Below are positions 1 through 5,261 of a DNA stretch of 7,688 bases, in pieces. This DNA is from Clostridia bacterium (lineage in GTDB: Bacteria > Bacillota > Clostridia > Saccharofermentanales > UBA5734). The notes beneath the pieces are model-generated. The model did no database searches. It had not been told where the DNA came from and saw nothing but the letters and a program-made list of their open reading frames with translations. Numbering within the stretch: position 1 is the stretch's first letter; each line of letters starts with the position of its first letter. The stretch lies in contig JAGPFK010000061.1 in NCBI GenBank assembly GCA_018056585.1, forward strand, positions 1 through 7,688. The letters run 5' to 3'. The translations under genes and the position numbers were made by a program.

Positions 1-6
1 GGGATT

Positions 7-951
7 ATGGATGCAGCCGGTTCCATACCGGTTGTTTTTAAAGGAATCGAGCGTTCGTTTGAACGCTCGAATACCTTAACCCAGCCCAGCCGTCATGATT
101 ACCATGAGCTGACTTACATGCGCAGCGGAAAAGCGGAATTTATCATTGAAGGACGATCTCTGCAAATCGAAAAGGGAGCCACAATCGTTCTTCGGCCTCA
201 CAGTATACATCAGATTCGAATTCTCGAAGATGCCGCCGATATGATGATTCTGTACTTCGGGTTTTCTGATCAAATTGGATCAGCCAATAACCCAGGAGGG
301 TTGCCTGCCCAAAAAACAACAGACATCGCGCCGCAGACACTAGAACAGTTTATCCATTTTGCATGTGGCGGCATATTCGATTCATCAGGTCAGCCGGCAG
401 ATCCTTATTTGTTGTTGCGCGGCAAAAGCCGACAGGATATTGTTGCCCTGATCGAGCAAATTTTGAGGGAAAGTCAGAAAGAATCATACGGTCAAGAGTT
501 TATGATGCAATTACTGGCGATGGAACTGATGATTGTTCTGGCCCGCGGATTACGAGAGGAATGGGAGGAAAGCCTGCGGCTCAAAACCGGAAAAGCCAGT
601 GAACTGGTTCGAATTGCGTGTGATTATATATCGGAAAATTACGATAAAGATTTATCTGTAGCTGACATGGCCGGGTATGTTTTTCTGAGCCAGGGCTATT
701 TTACCAGGGCTTTCAGAGAAGAAACCGGACTGAGCCCAATGGCGTTTTTGATGCAGGTGCGGATTCATCATGCCTTGAAAATGCTTGAAAAGCAAGATAT
801 GAAGGTCAGCGGCATTGCCACACGGGTTGGCTTTTCAAGTCCTCAGCGCTTTAATGCCGCCTTCCGGAAATATATGGGCATGACACCGTTGCAATATCGT
901 AAAAAAATTCAATATGACAAGAAGGGGACAAAAAGTGACGGACACATTTAA
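7..951 (+). CDS. AraC/XylS-family transcriptional regulator (cupin sensor plus double HTH)
   Basis: Probable cytoplasmic ligand-responsive DNA-binding regulator. Residues about 28-86 have the AraC-type N-terminal cupin pattern (HDYHELTYMRSG, IEKGATIVLRPHSIHQI). Residues about 198-300 form the AraC C-terminal domain with two helix-turn-helices: the first around 218-237 (SVADMAGYVFLSQGYFTRAF), the second around 267-288 (VSGIATRVGFSSPQRFNAAF), followed by the usual GMTPLQYRK end. At 314 residues it is normal for the family. The ATG at 7 is the first one visible, but the two codons before it are also open and any ribosome site would be off-window, so the start may lie further left. Its 3' end overlaps folE by 17 bases, so it is probably in the same transcript as the folate genes. 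The inducer is unknown; a role in folate or hydrogenase control is inferred from position only. An inverted repeat lies inside its 5' coding region. Confidence 0.93.
   Translation: MDAAGSIPVVFKGIERSFERSNTLTQPSRHDYHELTYMRSGKAEFIIEGRSLQIEKGATIVLRPHSIHQIRILEDAADMMILYFGFSDQIGSANNPGGLPAQKTTDIAPQTLEQFIHFACGGIFDSSGQPADPYLLLRGKSRQDIVALIEQILRESQKESYGQEFMMQLLAMELMIVLARGLREEWEESLRLKTGKASELVRIACDYISENYDKDLSVADMAGYVFLSQGYFTRAFREETGLSPMAFLMQVRIHHALKMLEKQDMKVSGIATRVGFSSPQRFNAAFRKYMGMTPLQYRKKIQYDKKGTKSDGHI
47..70. repeat. Perfect 10-bp inverted repeat within the regulator's 5' coding region
   Basis: Arms TCGAGCGTTC (47-56) and GAACGCTCGA (61-70) are perfectly complementary around the loop GTTT. The repeat encodes the ERSFERS peptide and starts 40 bases after the proposed start codon. 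No T-run follows, so it is not an intrinsic terminator. It could be a hairpin in the 5' part of the mRNA, an operator, or a by-product of a duplicated Glu-Arg-Ser codon block. Confidence 0.6.
922..934 (+). promoter_or_regulatory. Ribosome binding site selecting the GTG start of folE
   Basis: AAGGGG at 922-927 sits 7 bases before the GTG at 935. The in-frame ATG at 914 has only A/T-rich sequence in front of it and no Shine-Dalgarno, so the GTG is the better start. Confidence 0.65.
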
Positions 952-1564
952 AGACAAAATAACAGATGAGGACAACGATCAGATCGATACGCAAATCTAT
1001 GTGGATATGCCACGTATTGAAAAAGCGGTGCGCGAAATCCTTTTGGCTATTGGTGATGATCCGGACCGCGAAGGGCTGCGGGAAACGCCGAAGAGGGTGG
1101 CGCAAATGTGTAATGAGCTGTTTTCAGGGCTCCATCTGAATGTACTTGATTACGTTAAGGTTTTTCACGAAGAGCATCATGATGAAATGATTATGGTCAG
1201 TGATATTCCGTTTTATTCAATGTGTGAGCATCATTTGCTTCCCTTTGTCGGGAAGGCCCATGTTGTCTATATCCCCCGCGAAGGGCGCATCATCGGCCTC
1301 AGTAAAATTGCCCGAATTGTTGATCTGATGTCAAAAAAACCTCAGCTTCAGGAGCGGCTGACATCACAGATAGCGGATACATTGGTTGAAGTCGCAAAGC
1401 CAATGGGCGTTGCCGTCATCGTTGAAGCCGAACACCTCTGCATGACGATGCGCGGGATCAAGAAGCCCGGCTCATTGACTGTGACATCCGCTTTGCGTGG
1501 AATTTGTAAAAGTGACGCGCGTTCCCGCGCAGAAGCCATATCACTGTTGAACAGGCATCGCTGA
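935..1564 (+). CDS. folE: GTP cyclohydrolase I (FolE, type I)
   Basis: Catalyses GTP to 7,8-dihydroneopterin triphosphate plus formate, the first step of folate synthesis, as a cytoplasmic zinc enzyme. From the GTG at 935 the product is 209 residues, a normal FolE length. The zinc and active-site motif SMCEHHLLPF gives Cys97 and His100 as ligands, with Cys169 in EAEHLCMTMRG as the third. His99 and His167 match the catalytic histidines of the E. coli enzyme (H112, H179). The motif GLSKIARIVD and the C-terminal MRGIKKPGS are typical of the family. Every key residue is present, so an active enzyme is expected. It overlaps the end of the AraC-type gene by 17 bases and is followed 33 bases later by folP. 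The in-frame ATG at 914 would add seven residues but lacks a ribosome site. Confidence 0.97.
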   Translation: MTDTFKDKITDEDNDQIDTQIYVDMPRIEKAVREILLAIGDDPDREGLRETPKRVAQMCNELFSGLHLNVLDYVKVFHEEHHDEMIMVSDIPFYSMCEHHLLPFVGKAHVVYIPREGRIIGLSKIARIVDLMSKKPQLQERLTSQIADTLVEVAKPMGVAVIVEAEHLCMTMRGIKKPGSLTVTSALRGICKSDARSRAEAISLLNRHR

Positions 1565-1574
1565 CGATTACTTT

Positions 1575-1597
1575 AAAAAAAGGGGGGGTGATCAGGG
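1575..1597 (+). promoter_or_regulatory. A7-G7 tract with extended Shine-Dalgarno for folP
   Basis: Seven A (1575-1581) run directly into seven G (1582-1588), and the sequence continues as TGATC. GGTGATC at 1587-1593 matches the extended anti-Shine-Dalgarno complement (AGGAGGTGATC) and ends four bases before the GTG at 1598. This supports that start. No promoter or terminator is seen in this 33-base gap, which suggests co-transcription with folE. Confidence 0.6.
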
Positions 1598-2497
1598 GTG
1601 GATTTGACTTTTAAGCCGGAGCCTGTTTTCCGATGCGGACGATATGCCCTGCCGATTGGAAAGCGGACATATTTGATGGGCATCCTTAACGTGACACCTG
1701 ACTCGTTTTCAGATGGTGGACGGTTCATGGATCCTGATGCGGCTCTCTTGCACGCTGAGCAGCTGATTGAAGATGGTGCTGATATTTTAGATGTTGGCGG
1801 TGAATCAACCCGACCCGATTATGAACCGGTCTGTGAAGAAGAGGAGCTGAGACGTGTTCTGCCTGTTATTGAGGGCATAACCCGCCGGTTCGATTGCCCT
1901 GTTTCAATTGATACCCATAAATCGTCGGTCGCAAAAGCTGCTTTATCGGCCGGCGCCGTTATTGTCAATGATGTAACAGGTCTTCAGTCTGATGAACAGA
2001 TGGCACAGGTTGCGGCGGAAGCGGGTGCCGGTGTCATTATCATGCATAATGCGCGTCTTTACCGAACGAAAACATTGCCGGACCATGAGGATATCATCTT
2101 GTCCATGCTTGACTTTATGAGAAAAAGTCTGACCCTTGCGTTTCATGCCGGCCTTGTTGCAGAACAGTTGGTCCTGGATCCCGGCCTTGGCTTCGGTGTG
2201 AACACGTCTGAATCCTTAGCTTTGATTCGTCATCTGCCTGAGCTTAAAACTTTCGGTCTTCCTGTCCTGGTCGGACCATCTCGCAAGCGTTTTATCGGCG
2301 ATGTCCTTCATGTGAAAACAGATCAGCGCCTGATGGGGACGGCGGCAGCCGTGGCTGTATCTATTGCGCGTGGTGCGGATATGATCCGTGTGCATGATGT
2401 TTTGCCGATTTTTGAAATTGTTAAAATGGCCGATGCCATTTGTCGTGAAAGCACAAAGGAGGAGTCTGAGTGCAGCCTGCATGGATGGATCGGGTGA
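1598..2497 (+). CDS. folP: Dihydropteroate synthase (FolP)
   Basis: Joins 6-hydroxymethyl-7,8-dihydropterin diphosphate to p-aminobenzoate to give dihydropteroate, in the cytoplasm; this family is the sulfonamide target. The 299 residues form a TIM barrel with the family motifs in order: MGILNVTPDSFSDGG (27-41), DVGGESTRP (65-73), SIDTHK (103-108), NDVTG (124-128), MHN (149-151), LDPGLGFG (193-200), GPSRKRFIG (226-234) and the final RVHDV (264-268). Asp105, Asn124, Asp194 and Lys230 occupy the expected substrate-binding positions. The MHN loop resembles the Bacillus-type enzyme more than the proteobacterial MHMRG form. The GTG start is supported by GGTGATC just upstream. Its last 28 bases overlap folB, which suggests translational coupling. 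I see nothing that points to a specific sulfonamide-resistance change, and I cannot judge that without an alignment. Confidence 0.97.
   Translation: MDLTFKPEPVFRCGRYALPIGKRTYLMGILNVTPDSFSDGGRFMDPDAALLHAEQLIEDGADILDVGGESTRPDYEPVCEEEELRRVLPVIEGITRRFDCPVSIDTHKSSVAKAALSAGAVIVNDVTGLQSDEQMAQVAAEAGAGVIIMHNARLYRTKTLPDHEDIILSMLDFMRKSLTLAFHAGLVAEQLVLDPGLGFGVNTSESLALIRHLPELKTFGLPVLVGPSRKRFIGDVLHVKTDQRLMGTAAAVAVSIARGADMIRVHDVLPIFEIVKMADAICRESTKEESECSLHGWIG
2455..2469 (+). promoter_or_regulatory. Strong ribosome binding site for folB inside the folP 3' end
   Basis: AAAGGAGGAG at 2455-2464 precedes the GTG at 2470 by five bases (seven from the GGAGG core). The later in-frame ATG at 2485 would be about 20 bases away, so the GTG is the likelier start, although it overlaps folP by 28 bases. 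Confidence 0.7.
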
Positions 2498-2847
2498 TTT
2501 TAAAAGGCATGGTCTTTTACAGCCATGTCGGTGTTCTGCCCCATGAAAAAGAAAAAGGACAGGATTTTGAATTGGACGTGGTTTTTTACTGTCACACCAT
2601 CCAGGCAGCAAAGACCGACGAGATCGGCCAAACGATCGATTACGGACAAGCTTATCGTCTGATCAAAAAAATAGTAGAAGAAGCCACATGCGACCTGATC
2701 GAAAAATTGGCAGGCCTTGTGGCCGACATGCTTTTGCAGACCTTTTTGCTCGCGGCAGCTGTCACGGTCACGGTAAAAAAACCGCATGCACCCATAGACG
2801 GACAATTTGAATACATGGGCGTTTCAATTACCAGGGAAAGATCATGA
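2470..2847 (+). CDS. folB: Dihydroneopterin aldolase (FolB)
   Basis: Converts 7,8-dihydroneopterin to 6-hydroxymethyl-7,8-dihydropterin and glycolaldehyde. The 125-residue product has the single T-fold domain of the family: ILKGMVFYSHVGVLPHEKEKGQ (split here as ILKGMVFYSH at 10-19 and VGVLPHEKEKGQ at 20-31), TIDYGQAY (55-62), LIEKLAGLVAD (76-86) and VKKPHAPIDG (102-111). Glu26 and Lys104 align with the catalytic Glu22 and Lys100 of the Staphylococcus aureus enzyme. These enzymes usually act as octamers. The GTG start rests on an excellent Shine-Dalgarno. It overlaps folP by 28 bases and folK by 4 (ATGA), consistent with coupled translation and matched dosage. The phosphatase step between FolE and FolB products has no dedicated gene here. 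Confidence 0.96.
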   Translation: MQPAWMDRVILKGMVFYSHVGVLPHEKEKGQDFELDVVFYCHTIQAAKTDEIGQTIDYGQAYRLIKKIVEEATCDLIEKLAGLVADMLLQTFLLAAAVTVTVKKPHAPIDGQFEYMGVSITRERS

Positions 2848-3347
2848 CGCGGCCCGAAGAGGAGGAAAAATCAACGATTGCCTATTTATCGCTTGGATCC
2901 AATGTCGGCGACCGGGAATCTTTTCTGCGACGCGCATTACATCAGTTAGCGGATCATCCTGAAATCAGGATCGAAAAGGTTTCCTCGCTTTATGAAACGG
3001 ATCCCGTCGGGTATACTGAACAGCCCCCATTTTTGAATGCAGTTGCCAAAATCAAAACGACCTTGCCTCCTGACGCTCTGTTGCGCTTGTGCCAATCCAT
3101 CGAGCAGTCACTTTGCCGCGAAAGGAAAATACGATGGGGCCCGCGAACCATCGACATTGATATTCTGACATATGATCAGCTTTCGGTGCAGCTTCCTGAT
3201 CTGATCCTTCCGCATCCCCGCATGCAGGACCGCGACTTTGTGTTGATCCCCTTGCGTGAGATCACGGAAAATAGTTGTGAAACAACGCCAACCGTCAGAC
3301 TTTTCAGAAAAAACTGGTTTGATGCACATGATGACTCGACAAAATAA
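2844..3347 (+). CDS. folK: 2-amino-4-hydroxy-6-hydroxymethyldihydropteridine pyrophosphokinase (FolK, HPPK)
   Basis: Transfers pyrophosphate from ATP to 6-hydroxymethyl-7,8-dihydropterin, producing the substrate of FolP. The 167 residues are close to the E. coli length. Diagnostic motifs are YLSLGSNVGDRE (14-25), SSLYETDPVGYTEQPPFLNA (47-66), the signature RWGPRTIDIDILTY (97-110) and LPHPRMQDRDFVLIPL (122-137). Asp104 and Asp106 correspond to the two magnesium-binding aspartates (Asp95 and Asp97 in E. coli). The ATG overlaps the folB stop by 4 bases, with GGAAAG just upstream. It is the last folate gene. Its TAA stop is followed directly by ATAGGGAGTG, the beginning of the leader before the hydrogenase genes. 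Confidence 0.97.
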   Translation: MTRPEEEEKSTIAYLSLGSNVGDRESFLRRALHQLADHPEIRIEKVSSLYETDPVGYTEQPPFLNAVAKIKTTLPPDALLRLCQSIEQSLCRERKIRWGPRTIDIDILTYDQLSVQLPDLILPHPRMQDRDFVLIPLREITENSCETTPTVRLFRKNWFDAHDDSTK

Positions 3348-3377
3348 ATAGGGAGTGTTACGATAAGGCTGTTAAAA

Positions 3378-3532
3378 ATGGCATCGTTTCTGCTTTCAGA
3401 TCGACTGTTTGAAGAAGCGAAGCTTGAAGAAAGACCTGACCGCAAGGATGACCGAACGGAAAGGCGCGCATGGCGTGTTTATGATGAGATGCTGCATGGT
3501 GCTCCCTTCCGTGATAGGCAGGGAGTTTTTTT
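3378..3532 (+). other. Possible leader ORF in the gap, not recognised
   Basis: From the ATG at 3378 an open frame runs without a stop as far as 3698, giving a charged, Arg/Glu-rich start (MASFLLSDRLFEEAKLEERP then DRKDDRTERR). Only the part before 3533 is independent; beyond that it overlaps the regulator gene in another frame. AAGG at 3365-3368 is a weak ribosome site nine bases ahead. The frame is the same as folK and is also open back to the folK stop. A -1 shift at the T7A tract (3526-3533) would join it to the regulator. It could be a leader peptide, a gene remnant, an N-terminal extension, or chance. Confidence 0.2.
3501..3532 (+). terminator. Rho-independent terminator or attenuator before the hydrogenase genes
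   Basis: GCTCCCT (3501-3507) pairs with AGGGAGT (3520-3526), the outermost pair being G-T. After a one-base mismatch, CC and GG extend the stem around the loop GTGATA. A run of T fills 3526-3532. The stem is modest in length, so termination may be partial. It lies directly before the next gene rather than directly after folK, which fits conditional readthrough better than simple operon separation. Confidence 0.5.
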
Positions 3533-3547
3533 ATGGAGGTGTCTGAG

Positions 3548-3796
3548 TTGGAAAAGAGGATTGGGATTATCGGTATTGTTGTTGAAGATCTGTCGGCTGC
3601 AGAACGGGTTAACGCCATATTGCATGAATATGCGGATCTCATTGTGGGGCGGATGGGGATCCCTTACCGCGAAAGAGGCGTTTCTGTTATTTCACTGATT
3701 GTCGATGGCAGCAACGATGAAATCAGCGCTCTGACGGGGAAATTAGGGAGAATACCGGGGTTATCAGTTAAATCCATGGTAACCAAAAGCGTGTAG
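3548..3796 (+). CDS. TM1266-type putative [FeFe]-hydrogenase system regulator
   Basis: Small protein of the TM1266 family (iron-only hydrogenase system regulator, putative), which has an ACT-like fold resembling the NikR ligand-binding domain and no DNA-binding domain. Recognised from RIGIIGIVVEDLSAAERVNA, ILHEYADLIVGRMGIPYRER and NDEISALTGKLGRIPGLSVKS. The function is unproven; the name rests on constant linkage to hydEFG. The TTG at 3548 is chosen because GGAGGTG at 3535-3541 is a near-ideal ribosome site six bases ahead, and it gives an MEKR start (82 residues) like the Thermotoga protein as I recall it. The alternative ATG at 3533 adds five residues, partly encoded by that same ribosome site, and has AGGGAG seven bases upstream. 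hydG follows 13 bases after the stop. Confidence 0.88.
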   Translation: MEKRIGIIGIVVEDLSAAERVNAILHEYADLIVGRMGIPYRERGVSVISLIVDGSNDEISALTGKLGRIPGLSVKSMVTKSV

Positions 3797-3809
3797 GAGG
3801 AAAAGTCAG

Positions 3810-5261
3810 ATGCGTTATTTTGATCGATATGAGAAGGAATTTGCGTTTTATGATCAGCTTGACCACGATTTTATTGACGATGAAAAGATTTGGGCTCAGC
3901 TCAATAAATGGGAGAATCCAAAAAAGGAAGATGTGCGATGCGTTTTGAAAAAAGCAGAACAATGTATCCGCCTGGAACCGGAGGAAACGGCGATTCTTAT
4001 CCAGAATAAAGATGAAACCACTCTGCAGGAAATGTATGAACTGGCCAACCAGTTAAAAGAAGATGTGTATGGTGATCGCATCGTCTTTTTCGCGCCTCTT
4101 TACATCAGCAATGAGTGTGAAAACAACTGCCTTTATTGCGGTTTCAGATCCGGCAATTTGTCTGTGGAACGAAAAACGCTCTCATTTGATGAAATTGAAA
4201 AAGAAGTCCGGATCATGATCGGAGAAGGTCAGAAACGGACGGTCCTTGTGTATGGCGAATCGCCTGCGACCAGGATTGACTTCATCTGTGAATCGGTAAA
4301 GAAAGTGTACGGCGTGAAAACCGATCATGGTGAAATCAGGCGCGCCAATATTAATTGTGCGCCGCTTTCTGTTGATGAACTAAAACAATTAAAAAACGCA
4401 GGGATCGGGACGTATCAGGTTTTTCAGGAAACTTATCATCATCAAACTTACCGGAAAGTTCATCCGGCGGGTACGGTCAAAGGTCATTATCGCTGGCGAT
4501 TGTATTGCATGGACAGGGCGCAGGAGGCAGGCGTTGATGACAACGGAATCGGTGTTCTCTTTGGGCTTTATGACTGGCGATTTGAAGTCATGGGTCTTTT
4601 GTATCATACCATTCATCTTGAAGAAACCTTTTCCGGCGTCGGCCCGCACACTATTTCTTTCCCGCGCATCACACCGGCTGTCGGAACGCCCTATTCCCTG
4701 CATCCGGCCTATCTGGTCAGTAATGACGATTTTAAAAAACTGGTGGCTGTGCTGCGACTGTCTGTCCCCTATACCGGCCTCATCTGTACGGCCCGCGAAT
4801 CGGAAAAAGTACGTAGGGAGGTTCTCTCCCTGGGCGTTTCACAAATTGACGCAGGTACGAGAATTGGTGTGGGTGCTTATACAGAATCAGCCGTCGCCAA
4901 TCAAATGCCGGAAAAGGAGCAATTTTCCATCGGTGATTCGCGAAGCCTGGATGATGTGGTTTGCGAGATTTGTGAGACGGGCCATTTGCCGTCTTTCTGC
5001 ACCGCCTGCTATCGGGCTGGCCGGACGGGCGAACAGTTTATGAAAGTTGCCAAGTCCGGATTTGTCCACCATTTTTGCATGCCGAATGCCCTTTTTACTT
5101 TGAAGGAATACCTTTTGGATTATGCATCGGATGAAACCCGTCAAAAGGGAGAATCTGCCATCGCCTCTCATCTGACTCGTTTTAAAGGTGAGCCGGTTTA
5201 TGATCAGATTTGCATGAATCTGAAATCAATCGAAAACGGTGCGCGCGATTTGCGCTTTTGA
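3810..5261 (+). CDS. hydG: [FeFe]-hydrogenase maturase HydG (radical SAM tyrosine lyase)
   Basis: Cleaves tyrosine to p-cresol and dehydroglycine, and turns the latter into CO and cyanide bound to iron, giving the Fe-CO-CN synthon for the H-cluster. The product is 483 residues, a normal HydG length. The radical SAM cluster motif is CENNCLYC (Cys103, Cys107, Cys110). The C-terminal auxiliary cluster motif CX2CX22C is complete at Cys397, Cys400 and Cys423, which separates HydG from the tyrosine lyase ThiH. The motifs VYGESP (147-152), YQVFQETYH (202-210) and GIGVLFGLYDWRFE (246-259) fit the same family. AGGAGG at 3795-3800 overlaps the preceding stop and lies nine bases before the ATG. The stop TGA shares its last base with the probable hydE start. 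Confidence 0.97.
   Translation: MRYFDRYEKEFAFYDQLDHDFIDDEKIWAQLNKWENPKKEDVRCVLKKAEQCIRLEPEETAILIQNKDETTLQEMYELANQLKEDVYGDRIVFFAPLYISNECENNCLYCGFRSGNLSVERKTLSFDEIEKEVRIMIGEGQKRTVLVYGESPATRIDFICESVKKVYGVKTDHGEIRRANINCAPLSVDELKQLKNAGIGTYQVFQETYHHQTYRKVHPAGTVKGHYRWRLYCMDRAQEAGVDDNGIGVLFGLYDWRFEVMGLLYHTIHLEETFSGVGPHTISFPRITPAVGTPYSLHPAYLVSNDDFKKLVAVLRLSVPYTGLICTARESEKVRREVLSLGVSQIDAGTRIGVGAYTESAVANQMPEKEQFSIGDSRSLDDVVCEICETGHLPSFCTACYRAGRTGEQFMKVAKSGFVHHFCMPNALFTLKEYLLDYASDETRQKGESAIASHLTRFKGEPVYDQICMNLKSIENGARDLRF

Larger units (their letters stand above)
3348..3547 (+). promoter_or_regulatory. Leader/intergenic region between folate and hydrogenase-maturation genes
   Basis: This 200-base gap is by far the largest between genes in the window. 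Seen in it: AGGGAGT at 3350-3356 just after the folK stop; an open frame from 3348 (first ATG 3378) with no recognisable domain; a -10-like TATGAT at 3480-3485 without a convincing -35; and a terminator-like hairpin at 3501-3532. AGGGAGT recurs exactly as the right arm of that hairpin, so the first copy could pair with the left arm GCTCCCT and act as an antiterminator. I see no match to a riboswitch or T-box consensus that I know. An attenuation role is inferred. Confidence 0.4.

Noticed and set aside
914..934. Upstream ATG start for folE
   Set aside because: In frame, but with no Shine-Dalgarno; the GTG at 935 has AAGGGG at the correct distance.
3480..3485. TATGAT as a -10 element for a separate hydrogenase operon promoter
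   Set aside because: It matches the -10 consensus at five of six bases, but nothing resembling a -35 lies 16-18 bases upstream and the extended -10 TG is misplaced. Kept only as a remark in the leader entry.
3348..3500. Known riboswitch (tetrahydrofolate, c-di-GMP, ZTP, molybdenum cofactor) or T-box in the leader
   Set aside because: A tetrahydrofolate switch would fit the context, but I could not find the conserved core of any of these classes by eye. A covariance-model search (for example Rfam models over 3340-3550) would decide.
3358..3642. Minus-strand open frame of 94 codons across the folK-regulator gap
   Set aside because: It has no recognisable motif, runs antisense through the conserved TM1266 gene, and lacks a clear ribosome site. 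It is best explained as a shadow of the + strand.
4815..4831. AGGGAG-GTTCT-CTCCCT inverted repeat
   Set aside because: A 6-bp stem within the hydG coding sequence, with no T-run and no nearby gene boundary; likely a chance result of codon choice.
4534..5043. 169-codon open frame on the + strand inside hydG
   Set aside because: Lies wholly within the strongly conserved hydG frame, with no domain or ribosome site of its own; a frame shadow.
5210..5260. ATG at 5210 as the start of hydE
   Set aside because: It would overlap hydG by 52 bases and add 17 residues without family similarity. The ATG at 5261 overlapping the hydG stop gives a normal HydE length.
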